Part shown: piece after piece, positions 1 through 12,030 of the stretch
Numbering within the stretch: position 1 is the first letter of the stretch
Layout: each line of letters starts with the position of its first letter
Source: Amaurobius ferox
Taxonomy: Eukaryota; Arthropoda; Arachnida; Araneae; Amaurobiidae
NCBI GenBank assembly: GCA_951213105.1
Contig: OX578148.1
Span: 139,697,915 to 139,761,914, forward strand
Direction of reading: 5' to 3'
DNA: 64,000 bases
Made by a program: the position numbers and the translations under genes
Notes under the pieces: generated by a model
What the model was told of the DNA's origin: nothing
Seen by the model: only the letters and a program-made list of their open reading frames with translations
Database searches by the model: none

Positions 1-887
1 TGAAAATATAACGTCCTAGCGGTTTATCATATTTATAAGCAATTTTAGGATTTACATGTTTGACTGGAAAGTAATTGGAAACCGATTTTAAAAAATTATT
101 TATCTTCAGATTATTTAAGACAGAATTAGTAAAATTCAAGGTACAATATTCGTTTATTTTAGTATTTTGTTTTGATTCGTCATTAAAGTTTAAGTCTGTG
201 ACATATAAATAACCATTAAGATTTTTACTTCTGGTAATGAGCAAATCATAGAATAAATGTTTAAAATGAACGTTATCAAATGCAGTACTTAGGAAAAGGT
301 TATATACCATATTTAATTGCTGTTTTTTAATTGCGAAAATCTAGTTTTTACATTGTTTCCAATCAAAAGTACTTTTAAAATTTGCATGTTGCTGAAGGAT
401 GGCATTTTTTAGTTCAGATAATGAGGGCAATTTTTTATTATATTTACTTGCTCTTTTTGTTCTTTTTGATTTACTTTTATGATTGTTGAAGGAATTATAA
501 ATATTATGGTCTTCATTAGGAGAATTAAAGGACTTTTTAACTATATTATGATGATTAAATATTTGATTGAGTCCATATGGAAAAATAGTTTTGTGTGCAC
601 AAATGAATTCATTTTCAAGAAACAATCTGTCATAGTAATTTTTTTGAATACACAGAATACTAATTTCAATGTTGTCGAACCCATGTTTAGAAAAATGTTC
701 GTATTCAAATTTTAATTCATTAAGGGTAGTTGCATTATTTGAAAATTTTTTATGTGATTCCTGTGTACGTTAATTCGGAGATGAAGAGGGTTGCTGGTTT
801 GACCTATATATGACATATTACATTTTTTACATTCAATTTGGTATATACAATTATATGTTTTACAGAAGACAAGATTATTATATATAT

Positions 888-897
<10 letters not shown>
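1..897 (-). pseudogene. GIY-YIG endonuclease region of a Penelope-like retroelement, decayed, open at window edge
   Basis: Read right to left, the translation gives a GIY-YIG nuclease fold: a [12 protein letters not shown] start, then [18 protein letters not shown] (about 800-880), then an EHFSKHGF segment, then the typical RLFLENEFICAHKT and PYGLN closing motif (about 540-640). A lysine-rich linker and a further open stretch of about 110 codons run off position 1 in another frame. This domain order matches the C-terminus of Penelope-like elements, whose GIY-YIG domain cuts the target. The frame changes near 755 and 340, both in A/T-rich runs, so the copy looks dead or carries assembly errors. 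The reverse transcriptase that should lie upstream (to the right) is missing: similarity stops at the TA tract beginning near 880. The GIY-YIG call is firm; the Penelope assignment is inference. Confidence 0.72.
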
Positions 898-950
<53 letters not shown>

Positions 951-974
951 CATATATATATATATAAATATATG

Positions 975-1062
<88 letters not shown>

Positions 1063-1069
1063 TAAATAA

Positions 1070-1108
<39 letters not shown>

Positions 1109-1156
1109 TATATATTATATAATATTTTATTATTATATTATTATAATATAGTATAT

Positions 1157-1238
<82 letters not shown>

Positions 1239-1245
1239 TAAATAA

Positions 1246-1284
<39 letters not shown>

Positions 1285-1345
1285 TATATATTATATAATA
1301 TTTTATTATTATATTATTATAATATAGTATATTATATATTTAAAA
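880..1345. repeat. Long (TA)n microsatellite with an internally duplicated module
   Basis: Almost pure TA dinucleotides. A more complex AT module (a short aaataagtata stretch, TA run, then a distinctive aaaatattata-to-tagtatatta segment) occurs at about 1056-1159 and again at about 1232-1335. The two are nearly identical and about 176 bp apart, so this is a segmental tandem duplication inside the microsatellite. It separates the GIY-YIG remnant from the foldback element to its right. Confidence 0.85.
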
Positions 1346-1362
1346 AATATATATATATATAT

Positions 1363-2271
1363 ATGATAAAAAAGAAAAAAAGAGAGGATGAGTGCGTTTA
1401 CGGGGTTGCAGAAAAGTCAAGGGGGATTGTGACCCCTTTTCCTGATTGGAAGCTAGATTTTAATCCTAGGAAACACTCCCAGAAATACTGCACGCCTGAA
1501 ACAACAATCGACAGAGTTCAAGGGGATAAAACCGAATTCCAGACGAAGTAAGCAATAATCCAATGAATGTAAGAATAAAAAGAAGAATTTCAAACCATCC
1601 AATAGAGAACTGCAATAAAGTGCGTATGGGGGGAAAAACATCAACTGTGTGGTGGCCGTGTCAAGACATGAAAGTAGAAAAACGATTGCCCACTAAAGAT
1701 GAGACACAGGATGAGGTTACAGTGTTTCCAAAAAGAGAGTGGAGTTGTATTCCGGCAATTCTTTAAAAGTAACATAATTTTCTTCACTGTATTTTTTACA
1801 AAATATATCATAATAGTGTTTAATGAAACGCACTGAATATGATTGTTCCTTAGTTCCTTTTAACAATTGTTGTAAGCATTTAATAAATTGTGTAATGGAA
1901 GAATTCAAATGTCGGTATCTGGCCAAGTGGTTAACTATCAAATTACGCTGAATACTTATACTCAGATTGGTATTCCAATTGGCCACACAGTTGATGTTTT
2001 TCTCCTCATACGCACTTTATTGCGGTTCTCTATTGGATGGTTTGAATTTCTTCTTTTTGTTCTTACATTCATTGGATTATTGCTTACTTTGTCTGGGATT
2101 CGGTTTTTTCCCCTTAGACGCTGTTGATTGTTGTTTCGGTCAAGCAGTGTTTCTGGGAGTGTTTCCTAGGATTAAAAGCTAGCTTCCAACCAGGAAAAGG
2201 GGTCACAATCTCCCTTGATCTTTTTTCAACCCCATAAGCGCACTCATCCTCTCTTTTTTCTTTTTTATCAT
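1363..2271. mobile_element. Foldback element 1, two arms of about 290 bp
   Basis: The left arm (1363-1653) and right arm (1981-2271) are inverted copies with scattered mismatches. The outer ends are atgataaaaaag and cttttttatcat; the inner ends are catcaactgtgtgg and ccacacagttgatg. The spacer of about 330 bp has a 90-codon open frame on the - strand with no recognised domain. TA tracts lie outside both ends (880-1345 and 2347-2366). It may be a foldback or MITE-like DNA element, or an inverted retroelement dimer. Confidence 0.7.
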
Positions 2272-3435
2272 ACTTATTTCAAGACTTAGATAGAGCAGCA
2301 ATTGCGCCTTACTATTTCTTGAACCTTTGCTTTAATTTTAGGATTGTATATATATATATATATATACCAATTTAAGAAATAATCAAATAATTGAAATAAT
2401 TTAAGTAGTAATACTAAGCATGTAATATATATTAGTTTAACAAATCAATGGTAAGAAAATGTATATTAATAAGGAGAACTTGAGAAACGTATATAAGTAC
2501 AAATGACAGCAATAATGCAGCATACAGCTGTTTGGAAGGTATGTTGGATCTCCTTCGTCAATGCAAGAGAACCAACACATCCGAAATCCAAAAGAGGAAT
2601 GGGTGCAGAGGAAGATACAATGGGGGATTATATGTCCAAGACTTGGATTAACAGAGAGGTAAACAGAAAGTGGCATGACGAACAGACAGAATAATAGGAA
2701 ACGACAAACAATAGCAAGAAATTGGCGTGCGCCAAGACACAAAAGCGATATCTCGACAAGATGAGAAAGTCCGAATAAGAATAATATCACATCGAAAACT
2801 ATGCATAAACTACAGTAAGTGCAAAAAACCATCTCTAGCAAATCCTTTACAAATAAGTAATTATAGACTTAGACTACAGTGTCTAGAACTAAGTGTCCCT
2901 TCTAGCACAGTGTCCCTTCTAGCAGTGTCCCTTCTAGCCACTGTACTTAGACTAAGGGTAAAAATAGTTTGTAACTTATCGCTCTAATGGAAAAAGGGGA
3001 TGAGGGGAATAATAATATACAAAAATCATTATTAAATATATAAATATATAAAAATATGAAAGAGCAAACATGGCAAAAATAAGAAAAGGCATTAACAATC
3101 AGCTCAAGCTAAAAGATCAAAACATGAAGAACAATCAGTTGAAGCTACATATAAAATGATGGTTAATTCGGAATTACACACTCTTCAGGATATCCATATA
3201 ATCCTAAATAATACCGAAAGAATAGCCAGTTTCTGACAATAGCGATAGTATTTAACTATAGACCCCTTTTGAACTGTCTACTGGCTAATGGAAATGATAA
3301 TTATAATATAATCCTTAAGAATTAAAAAACAGAAATATAGACTTACATGCATATAAACTTACATGTGCTGTGGCCACGTGTGCTAGCCAACTGAACGTAC
3401 AGCCACATTACACAAAAATCCCGGTTAAAGTGAAT
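2272..3435. other. No gene seen; short TA tract and small tandem repeat
   Basis: Apart from a (TA)10 run at about 2347-2366 there is AT-rich DNA with no coding signal. At about 2893-2938 a short unit containing gtcccttctagca is repeated three times, with related tagactta sequence on either side. Open frames here lack recognisable motifs. Confidence 0.5.
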
Positions 3436-3438
3436 GGG

Positions 3439-3440
<2 letters not shown>

Positions 3441-3513
<73 letters not shown>
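3441..3513. repeat. Compound (TA)n(TG)n microsatellite
   Basis: About 22 TA repeats are followed directly by about 13 TG repeats. No element boundary is visible around it. Confidence 0.9.
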
Positions 3514-5548
3514 GTAACAAGTGCCCAGTCGTTCAAAATATTTATACAAAACATCTGGATGGAAAATTTACTTTAAATAAATATCTATATATGTATTAGA
3601 AATTTTCCGACTATATTTCAAAATTTGCAGCACCCACCCAATCATCCAATCTATTATGAATAAAACCTTTCCTTCTCCGAAATAAAGAATAGTTCATCTC
3701 ATCAAAAAATTAAATCCAAGAGACACAATAGACATGAAGATAAAGTCGCATTAAAATACCAATTCTCATATCTTTAATATGGAATAAAAATTTGGAACGT
3801 CTCGTAAGCATCGCGAATGGGGCTTTCGTCTCGAGCGGAAAATAACGCAAATAGCAGAAATTTTTTGAAAAAGCCATCCAATCGTTCGTAAGCCCTTGGC
3901 TAATACCCGGTTGAATAGACCCCCCCCCCCCCCCCTCAAAAAATAGCACCATAATCACAGCCACTAATGGCCGCATTTTCCTCCAGCAAGAGAACGCTTA
4001 AGTGCCAAAACACGGGACAATTTCCCGGTCAATAATTTGTCCACTCTGGGACAATGGAGGATGATTAAATCCCGGGACGGAGGAGAGGGGGACGGCGGAT
4101 TTCGAGAGGGATGGAGAGAAATAGAAAGCGCGCTCGGACCACTACAGACTGAGTTTCCGGACGTCGAATAAAACGTAATTGACGACAATTAGTCGAATTG
4201 ATGAGGATAGAATGGCCGAAATGACATCTTTCTAGTGGAGTGCGCAAAAGTTGTTCGGCAAATTTCTGTGGAACGTTTTGAATACAGCGCTGATTGAGGT
4301 CGCTTTGAAAGAGGATTTTGCTTTTAGAAAGAAACGATGATGGGCGGATTTTCTTTTTCAGAAAGCATGATACTTCTCCAATTTGCATCCAATCAAGGAG
4401 TTTCGAAAAACATTTTGTGTGATTGGTTGAGATAATAACGTTTTTTCGATTAAGGGCATTTAACAAAAGTTGCATTTAACAAAAACATTCAGGACTCAAT
4501 AAAACAAAAATAATTGGTTAAAATTAAAAAAAAACAAAATAATGATTAACCCTATTACTCTGTTATAGACGGATGCGAAAAATCACATTTTTTGCATTAT
4601 CGAATGACGAAATGTAATGTGTTGTGTGTGACGATGGGGAAAGCCATTAAGTTAAAGGTTTTGATATTTTTAATTGAAAATTTAATTTTTTTCATTATTC
4701 TTCTAGAAAAGAGTATATGGAATATGGAATTAGAAAAAATAATTCATATTGGGTTCTCTATTGAGGTTGGCAGATACGCCATCTATCCAACTGAACGATG
4801 CTGAGCTTCGATGTCCTCTGCGAAAGTTTAAGAAAAGCACGTAACTCATGAATGCACGTAAATCAATCAATTTGAGAAGCTTTCAAAACTCACCTAAGGT
4901 TGCCAAGTTATCAATATTTCTTCAAATGCGTCATAAAGGTCACCGATTTTGTTACCAAGGTCAAATGACCCAAACCTTCAAATTCTTACAATAATTTTCT
5001 GTTACTGATTCGTAACAGTAGGATGTCATTTCCTTCACATACTTCTACTTCTGTTTCATCTAACTTACATTTCTTTCAAGATTTACTCTGCGCCCCCGCT
5101 TTGAAATCTTCCCCATTAAAAATCAGGTCATGAAAAAATAATTTTTTGTAAAAGAAAAATAGAGAATCAAAGCTTTTAAAAAAATGTTTTTTAGTTTTTA
5201 TTTTGTTTATTTATTCGTTTCTCTAAATAAATGTTCAGCATTTATATAAAACAAATTCATAGTTCAAAACCTGCCGATAGTAGGCTCTCCAAAGCTTGAA
5301 ATCATACTTACAGTCCAGTTCCAGTAAAGGTGAATCGGTTTTGCCTCCCTTAAAGCTTTTCAGTTTTAAACAGCCATTAACTTCACCTAAAGCAAAAGAA
5401 ATCTTTGTTGCTCTGGAAATATGATTTTAACATATTTGTCACATTTCTAAGATGAAGCCTGCTGTCTGGTAGTTCACTTACAGCAGTATCAACACACATC
5501 AAAAACATTCTAGACAAGAAACACAATAAAGTAAAAAACAACAAAAAA
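3514..5548. other. No gene seen; poly(C) tract and a GC-richer patch
   Basis: A run of about 18 C lies near 3920-3937. From about 3960 to 4450 base composition rises in GC and CpG compared with the flanks, and the - strand is open for 136 codons, but the translation shows no known domain. The patch could be a conserved noncoding segment or a remnant exon. The remainder is ordinary AT-rich DNA. Confidence 0.4.
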
Positions 5549-6325
5549 AATCTGATGTGGGCAACACATGACTTTCCTTATATAATATAATGAATCTACT
5601 ACTTTTACAGTAAAAAAATGGGTTTTTCTTATAATAAATACTAATATTCTTTCCAAGATATTGAATTTTCGGTAATTAGTCGTCATTTTCATTGATTTAG
5701 CGTCATTTTTACCCATTTGGCGAGATTTTACTCAAAGTATCTTTTTCCATGAATGGAACGAGTTAGATCCACGAGAATGATGTCGATCAATTTATCGTAT
5801 TGTATTACATATGAAAAGTGAACATGCTTCTCAATGGGAAATATTTTTTTTTTATTTTATATGACTTTTTGATAATTTTTTTTGAAAAATGTGCAATATC
5901 TCGAAAACTGTTTGTGTTAGCATTCTGAAATTTATGCCAATCGTTTTTTAATGAAAAATTACATAAGAAATATCTATTTGCGTAACTTTATTAGTGGTTT
6001 TGATGTTTTGACGATTTTTTCAAAATTTTATTCGAAAATTTAGGGGGGGGGGGGGTTCTGAACATTCGATTGCGTATAAAAACAATAAGCTTCCAGCGTT
6101 TATGGATTGTGATTTTTATACCAAATTTGGTTCGAATCGGTCCATTCGTTCGTCAGTTATCGTCTCCACAGACTCACTGACACACACACACACAGACATC
6201 TCCTCAAAAATGTTTGATTCGTGATCAGGGATGCTTGAAACGTGCTCTCCCGTCGAAAACTCGAATTCGGATTTTCGACCCCGTCACAATACTTTCCTTA
6301 TACATTATGTATATAGGGAAAGTAA
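5549..6325 (+). mobile_element. Hairpin-capped repeat family F1, copy 1
   Basis: F1 starts with atctgatgtgggcaacacat, which contains an ATGTG/CACAT hairpin, soon followed by ACTTTCCTTATA. It ends with a terminal hairpin in which that same stem is paired with TATAAGGAAAGT. This copy has lost part of the 5' half but keeps the poly(G) near 6045, the internal CA tract at 6179-6196 and the terminal hairpin. I see no open reading frame shared among the copies. Confidence 0.75.
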
Positions 6326-6470
6326 AAAACATCCCTCATTGCTAATAGAAAATGAATAATTTCTTCACTAGGCTTGAGTATACATGGATCCGGAAATGAG
6401 TTGCAGACTATTAACTAATAAGGAAACAAGTGATAAATCTCAACCAACTGCAACTTTTATCAAATCATTT

Positions 6471-7260
6471 TTACTTTCTCTTACGTAGCATAATGTATAG
6501 GAAAAGTATGGATCCTTTTGGGGATGATCTCTCTCTCTCTCTATTTCTCTCTGTGTGTATGTGTGTATGTGTCTGTCCGTAAGTCTGTGGAGACGATATC
6601 TCACGAACGAATGGAGCGTTTAGAACGAAATTCGGTACACACATTACAATTGGAGAATACTGAAAGTCAAATGATTTTAAACCCAATCGAATGCTTGGAA
6701 GACCCCCCCCCTCTCCCGAATTTTCGAACAAAATTTTAAAAAAATCATCAAGTAATCATAATCTTCAAGGGTGTTACTCAAATAGCCATGTCTTATGTAA
6801 TGTTTTATTTGAAAACAATTGACATAAATTGTAGGAAGCTAATATGAACCGTTATCGGAGATATTGCACTTTTTCCAAATAAAATGATTAAAAATATAAA
6901 TCACGTGCAATTAAAAATATATTAATTATTGGGAAATAGGTTCACATTCCATAATGTAATGTTATGCGATAGATGTGTTAACATCTTTGTCGTGGATCTC
7001 GTTTATTCCATTCGCGAGAGAAGATTCTTTGTGTAATAATGTTGTATTCTGACCCCTAATAATTAACCAACAGTTATTCATGTAAAATAAATGCTCGTCT
7101 CTCCGTTTGTCTGAAATGCTTGACAAACTTGGCGAAATATCACCAGATTGGCGATATTTCGTCCCAGATTGATAAAAATATCGTTAACATTACAAAAATG
7201 AGTTTAAGTTAACGAACACCATTCCAGATTGATAACTTAATTATTAAAATACGTTAATAT
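6471..7260 (-). mobile_element. F1-like repeat, inverted, diverged
   Basis: Starts on the + strand with the inverted terminal hairpin (actttctcttacgtagc, then aatgtataggaaaagta). A TC/TG microsatellite (6530-6575) stands where the other copies carry CA. The F1 core follows, including the paired TTGGCGA-type motifs near 7125-7170. It diverges more from copy 1 than the other F1 copies do, so it may be an older subfamily. Confidence 0.6.
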
Positions 7261-7737
7261 ATGGATTGTATTGCTTATTGACGATGTTATTAATATTGAT
7301 GATTGTCAATTTAGAGTTGCGTGAAATATAAGTTGATTGGATACTTCGAAATGGTTGTCATCTGGAAAGTGACGAATGTGTCATTCAACATTAGAGCATT
7401 GTGTCGTAGATCTTATATATTTAGGTTTTTTCCTTGAAGTCTGGCATGAGGGAAGGGCAGCACTTAATAGGGAACAGCAGTGATAAATGAAAAGACACCT
7501 TCACAATTTCACTACATATGTCTCAATGCATTCTTACTCCTTGAATCCATTAATGGTTCTTATACAGAACACGGCTGTCTTCTGTAACTTATCTTCACAG
7601 AATACAGACCTAAACCTTTGAATATGTGAAGAAGTTGCATCATTATCATACTTCACCTTTGACTGCAAGTCTATTAAGACTTGCTTACAAAACAGACCAA
7701 TGTGGATCAAAAATGCACTCTGTTGCAAGAAAAAAAC

Positions 7738-8709
7738 ATCTAATGTGGGCAGCACATGATTTTCCTTATATACTGCAATGAATTGACTACTTTTACAGTA
7801 AAAACAAATAGGTTATTTTTATCGTAGATACTTATATTCTTCCTAAGATATTGGATTTTCATCAATGAATCGTCATTTTCATTGATTTAGCTTCATTTTT
7901 ATCCATTTGGCGAGATTTTTGTTAATTTGTAATATTTTCGTTAAAAAAATCGCCCAATTGGCGACATTCCGCCCAATTCGTCGCCAAAATCTCGTCGAGC
8001 GTTATGGACGAAGAAAAAAGTTATTCTTATAGCAGATAAATGACTATTTGTATTCAAATGCAAAAGTATAACTCAAAGTATCGTTTCTAAAGAATGGAAC
8101 GAGCTAGATCCATGAGAATGATGTCACCCAATGCATCGCATGATATTGCATTTGTAAAGTGAACATGTTTCTTAATAATTAATTTTTTTTTAATTTATGG
8201 GATTTTTTGATAAATGTATTTGTAAAATGTGCAATATCTCGAGAACGGTTCATACTAGCGTTCTAAAGTTTATATCGATCGTTTTCTAAGGAAAAATTAA
8301 AAAAGACATGTCTATTTGCGTAACTTTATTAACGGTTCTGATTTTTTGATGATTTTTTCAAAATATCACTCGAAAATTTAGGGGGGTTCTGAATATTCAA
8401 TTGTGCTTAAAAACAATAAGCTTCCAGTATTCACGGATTGTAATTTCTGTACTCAATTTCATTCGAATCGCTCTATTCATTCGTTAGTTATCGTCTCCAC
8501 AGACTCATTGACACCCCCATACATACTTTCACACACACACACACATACACACACACACGCACGCATGCACATACAGATATCACCTGCAAAATGTTCTATT
8601 CGTGATCAGGGATGTTTGAAACGTGCTGTCCCATCGAAAACTCGAATTCGAATGTTCGACCCCGTCACAACACTTTCCTTATACATTATACTATATATAT
8701 AAGGAAAGT
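7738..8709 (+). mobile_element. F1 repeat, copy 2, near full length
   Basis: Carries the 5' start (atctaatgtgggcagcacat), the TTGGCGA/TCGCCAA cluster (about 7905-7995), the core, a CA-rich tract (about 8530-8570) and the 3' hairpin ending in ataaggaaagt. At about 970 bp it matches the copy at 28048. Confidence 0.8.
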
Positions 8710-8714
8710 GTAAT

Positions 8715-9229
8715 ATGTATTTTAAAAATATGATTTTTTAATTTAGCTGAATTTGTGATTATACAAATGATCCATTTATTTGCATATTTAATTTAGAAAT
8801 ATTTAAAAATGATGACAATAGTTGTTATACAATAGCTGTTATACAATCACTAGTATGCATTAGAGTCAAAATCAACTGATAAGTAGTTAAGAGTTAATAT
8901 AAGACATTAAGATGTATTATCTTTCTGAATGTTTCTACAAATTATTAACAGCTTTATTAGTAGTTAATGCTTACATTAAAATCAATTGTAATTATTATAT
9001 ATTAATATTGACGTATAGTACCTGTATGGATATTAACAGTCAGCTCTTATCTTGTAGATATAAATATACAATTATTTGTTAATAACTTATATGAATTGAA
9101 ATATATAATAATCACTATAATGGTTTTAAATGCTAATAATTAATTGTGTTTTGGGTGAGCCCCTCCTCCTTTAAGACTGTTGAGCCCCCCTCCCGTCCCT
9201 CTTCAATTTCGTCTTTGCCTACGGTCCTG
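8715..9229 (-). mobile_element. Non-autonomous hAT element, truncated copy
   Basis: Inverted relative to the complete copy at 60922-61630: both share the ATTTGCATATTTAATTTA-type segment, the ATTAACAGCT/TTAATGCTTACATTAA block and the end bearing gacgaaattgaagaggg. Its right terminus reads, on the - strand, CAGGACCGTAGGCAAAG, a hAT-type CAGGG-like inverted repeat. The other end is missing, replaced near 8715 by the end of F1 copy 2. Confidence 0.65.
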
Positions 9230-9237
9230 GCAGTATG

Positions 9238-9304
9238 GGTGGAATGAGTCGATATGAGAGATCGAGAAATGGGAACTATTCTGATGTCTCAGGCCCGGAA
9301 CACC
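9238..9304 (+). other. Possible small exon next to the hAT end
   Basis: An open frame reads MGGMSRYERSRN, then GNYSDVSGPEH, and ends at a strong donor (cacc/gtaagt). A pyrimidine-rich tract with a cag lies just upstream, mostly supplied by the hAT terminus. The frame stays open leftward as YGPGS. It cannot supply homeodomain residues 1-46 for the exon at 11199, so if real it is a separate or alternative exon. Chance is possible at this length. Confidence 0.25.
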
Positions 9305-9398
9305 GTAAGTCATTTGCTTTATCATTTAAGCGAATATAAAGAGATATGGTGGTAAACAACCTTTTTGGATTACTTCCTACAGATGGAAGGCTTTTACT

Positions 9399-10655
9399 AA
9401 CACTTTACAACATAGTTGAAAAGTCTTTATGACTTGGGTTATTCTGTCTGCCCGTTCGCACTATCACTGCTGTAAAAATGACTTCATAGAAATGAAATGT
9501 TAGTATGTTGTTCAGACGGTCTGTGGGACACATGGGAATGTAAATGAATAATATCTCCCAATTAGTTTTGGATAGAACCCGGGTTGAAAAAATGAAATGC
9601 ATTGAACCCTATGGGAGCTAATTTTTCAAACATCTTCTAAGCGGATTCACAAATTGCTTCGAAAGTTTTAGGAAATGTTCAAATTATCTCATAAAATATG
9701 TAAAAAGAATTTCAAGAAAATATATTCAGTAGTTTTTTAAATAAAAATTAAAATGATAATTACACCTTTTATATGAAGCGACCACGTGACCATTATATGA
9801 AGAGATCACGTGACCCACTTTAAAATAAAATATGGCATCCAGTTTCGGATTGAATCCGGGTTGAAAAAATGAAATACATTGAAACCTATGGGACCTCATG
9901 TTCCAAACATTTTTTAAGCAAAGTTAAATTTCTTGAAATACTTCGAAAATTTTAAGAAATATGCAAATTATCGCATAAAAATAAAAAAAAAAATTCAGCA
10001 AAATATGTTTGGTAGTTTTTTAAATAAAAATTAAAATAATAATGACACCCATATAATATAAAGAGATCATGTAACCCACTTTAAAATAAAATAGGACATC
10101 CTTCTTTTTTTCACAGAGTAAAAATCGTGATTTTTGAAGTTCTTTTAAATTTATATTGAGTGTTGCATCCGTCCTAAAACCGCTTTACTTTTGCCTATTT
10201 TCTGTGCATCTATATTCTGCGCCAACGCAATGACATTATTTTTGAGTTTAAATGATCATCTAACTTTGATTATTTCTAAAACGAAGTCTCATTTTAATGG
10301 ATGCAGAATGTAAAAAAGTGATTGCAAAATGAGTTGTATAAGAGTTGCTGAATTTTTTTTCCACGTAAAATTATTTAACTCTGGAGTCTGTAATAAAAGT
10401 ATATGAATAAAATATTTACTACTTTTACATAGAGACCCAGACGATTTGCATTTCGATGACGTCATTTGAATAAAGTTCATTTTTTTTTATGAAGTTTGAA
10501 GTTTTTAAATAAAATAAATTGTGATAATTAAAAAAAATCCACCGCTTAATGTATAGCATTTTAGAGATGTTTAAACAGAATTGCATTTCAGTTGGAAAGT
10601 GTTCATCATACATAAAGCATTGATGAACATCAATACCTTATGCATGATTGATCTT
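9399..10655 (+). mobile_element. Interspersed repeat family R2, copy 1
   Basis: R2 (a local label, unrelated to the R2 LINE) begins with an imperfect hairpin: AACACTTT-a-CAAC, loop ata, GTTG-a-AAAGTGTT. This is followed by a gtctgtctgt-type segment, then cgataactgccgtaaaaatgac, a long AT-rich body, and a 3' end with ATCAATGC/GCATGATTGAT inverted repeats closing on ctttcttgt. In this copy an internal segment (around 9600-10100) is partly duplicated. No protein coding is apparent. It lies directly upstream of the homeobox exon, within its intron if the gene extends leftward. Confidence 0.75.
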
Positions 10656-11198
10656 TTTTGTTTTTGTTGCATGCGAAAAAAATCATGAAAATCCTCAGAT
10701 AGATGATCCGATGACCCTTGAGAATCGAACTATCTCGAATCAGATCCTATGTTGAAATCTGTGTTTCAGGTATCTGGGACACGGAGGTACATTTTCTTAA
10801 AGTTTATACTTTCTGTTAGATGATCTGTACTACATTAGTAAGCGCTACTGAATGGGTTCGTGTTGTTGCACGGAAATTTGTTAATAGCAGTTTTTCTCAA
10901 TCTGAAATTTTAATAAAATACCCTAACAGTCTGTATACGTTTCTCAGATTTTGTACTCGCCTTTATATATGTACCATCTGTGGCACCTTTATGCATTATG
11001 GATTCACATGTTGGTGCAGTTTACAATATTCTCATCGTTCATCAGTATGTCAAACCGTATTATTCAAGCCGTGAGTTACCAAGACTCACACCGCAATAAG
11101 AACTGTCAAGTATATTGATACGTTCATCCCTGATAATAATGAGCAGAGACATTGCTGTTTGATTTTGCTTGATTCTATTTCATTGTCTCTTTTCGCAG

Positions 11199-11834
11199 GT
11201 ATGGTTTCAAAATCGACGAGCCAAGTGGCGAAAGCGAGAGAAAGCCATGGGACGTGACAGCCCAGGTCTTCCTTCCGGTGTCGACCTTCTGATGGGTCCG
11301 AGAGCAGATTTGCCATCCCTATATCCCACATCTGGACCACATCTACACGGAGGAATGCCCATGGGTCCATCGGATCACCATCTGTGGCCTATTTCAACTG
11401 GAATGCAAAGCCCACTCGGACTATCCCACATGTTGAACTTTAACAATAACGGTTCCGGCATCGGGCCTCCAAGTTTCTTGGGACATCACCATACACCCTC
11501 CTGGCCGAAAGCAGTTACGCCCCTTAGTTCAGCCCTATTGTCCGTCTACATGCTAAGTTCCGCTGCGGCAGCCTCTGGATCGACGTCGGTGCCAACAACA
11601 GCTCCGTCAGTTACCAGTTTTGCCCACCATCATGCATTGGCAGCTGGAAAAACGCCGTTTCTTAGCCAACACCACTTACAACCAGCTTTTCTAGGCATGG
11701 AATCTGGACCTTTAGTGAAAGGCATAGATCCCGGTCGGTCGAGCTTGGACATTCTTCGACTAAAGGCCAAAGAACATGGCATGGAGAGGCCTTCGTCTCC
11801 AGCAACGGTGTCCAGACCGGGTTCGTCCTCTTGA
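11199..11834 (+). CDS. Last coding exon of a Q50 paired-like homeobox gene with OAR motif
   Basis: This exon encodes the last part of a nuclear DNA-binding transcription factor. It begins at valine 47 of the homeodomain: VWFQNRRAKWRKREK, the end of recognition helix 3 with Q at position 50 and N at 51. A pyrimidine-rich acceptor (cattgtctcttttcgcag) precedes it in phase 0, exactly the 46/47 intron position common in PRD-class genes. The 211 residues are rich in G, S, P, H and A, and include an AAAASGS stretch. Residues 181-194 (SSLDILRLKAKEHG) are an OAR-like motif, the C-terminal regulatory module of paired-like factors. The stop is TGA at 11832. ARX/aristaless-type or homeobrain-type relatives fit from memory; Q50 argues against Otx, Pitx and Gsc (K50). 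Upstream exons are not in this window, so I give no symbol. Confidence 0.9.
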   Translation, partial: VWFQNRRAKWRKREKAMGRDSPGLPSGVDLLMGPRADLPSLYPTSGPHLHGGMPMGPSDHHLWPISTGMQSPLGLSHMLNFNNNGSGIGPPSFLGHHHTPSWPKAVTPLSSALLSVYMLSSAAAASGSTSVPTTAPSVTSFAHHHALAAGKTPFLSQHHLQPAFLGMESGPLVKGIDPGRSSLDILRLKAKEHGMERPSSPATVSRPGSSS

Positions 11835-12030
11835 ACTATTATGAACTTCAATTTTGCAGACGATACGGACATAGATAAGTTTTGACTTGTAATGTAAATC
11901 TAAACTCTGGAGTAGTGAAACCAAATCTCTAAGGTATATAGACCTAGTCTTTTGCATGTATCTTCGCTTGGAAAGAACGCATATCGGATCGAGTTCTAAT
12001 GTATTCATTAATAAACAAACACCACATTTA
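11835..12030 (+). terminator. Probable 3' UTR and poly(A) signal of the homeobox gene
   Basis: AT-rich sequence after the TGA stop, with an AATAAA hexamer at 12010-12015. A second AATAAA occurs at about 12197-12202, so a longer 3' UTR is possible, which would bring the transcript end close to the perfect hairpin at 12213. Confidence 0.5.

Noticed and set aside
810..1103. Open frames of repeating Ile-Tyr
   Set aside because: Translation of the TA microsatellite; no coding meaning. The same applies to Tyr/Ile frames at 3343-3576 and 59684-59866.
4065..4475. 136-codon protein gene on the - strand
   Set aside because: No recognisable domain or splice signals; kept only as a compositional patch.
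8430..8702. Short protein overlapping the CA tract of F1 copy 2
   Set aside because: The frame crosses the microsatellite and is not preserved in the other F1 copies.
11169..11198. Extending the homeobox open frame leftward to a start at 11169
   Set aside because: The extra codons (ttg att cta ttt ...) are the pyrimidine tract and cag of a splice acceptor, and 46/47 is the known PRD-class intron position, so coding starts at 11199.
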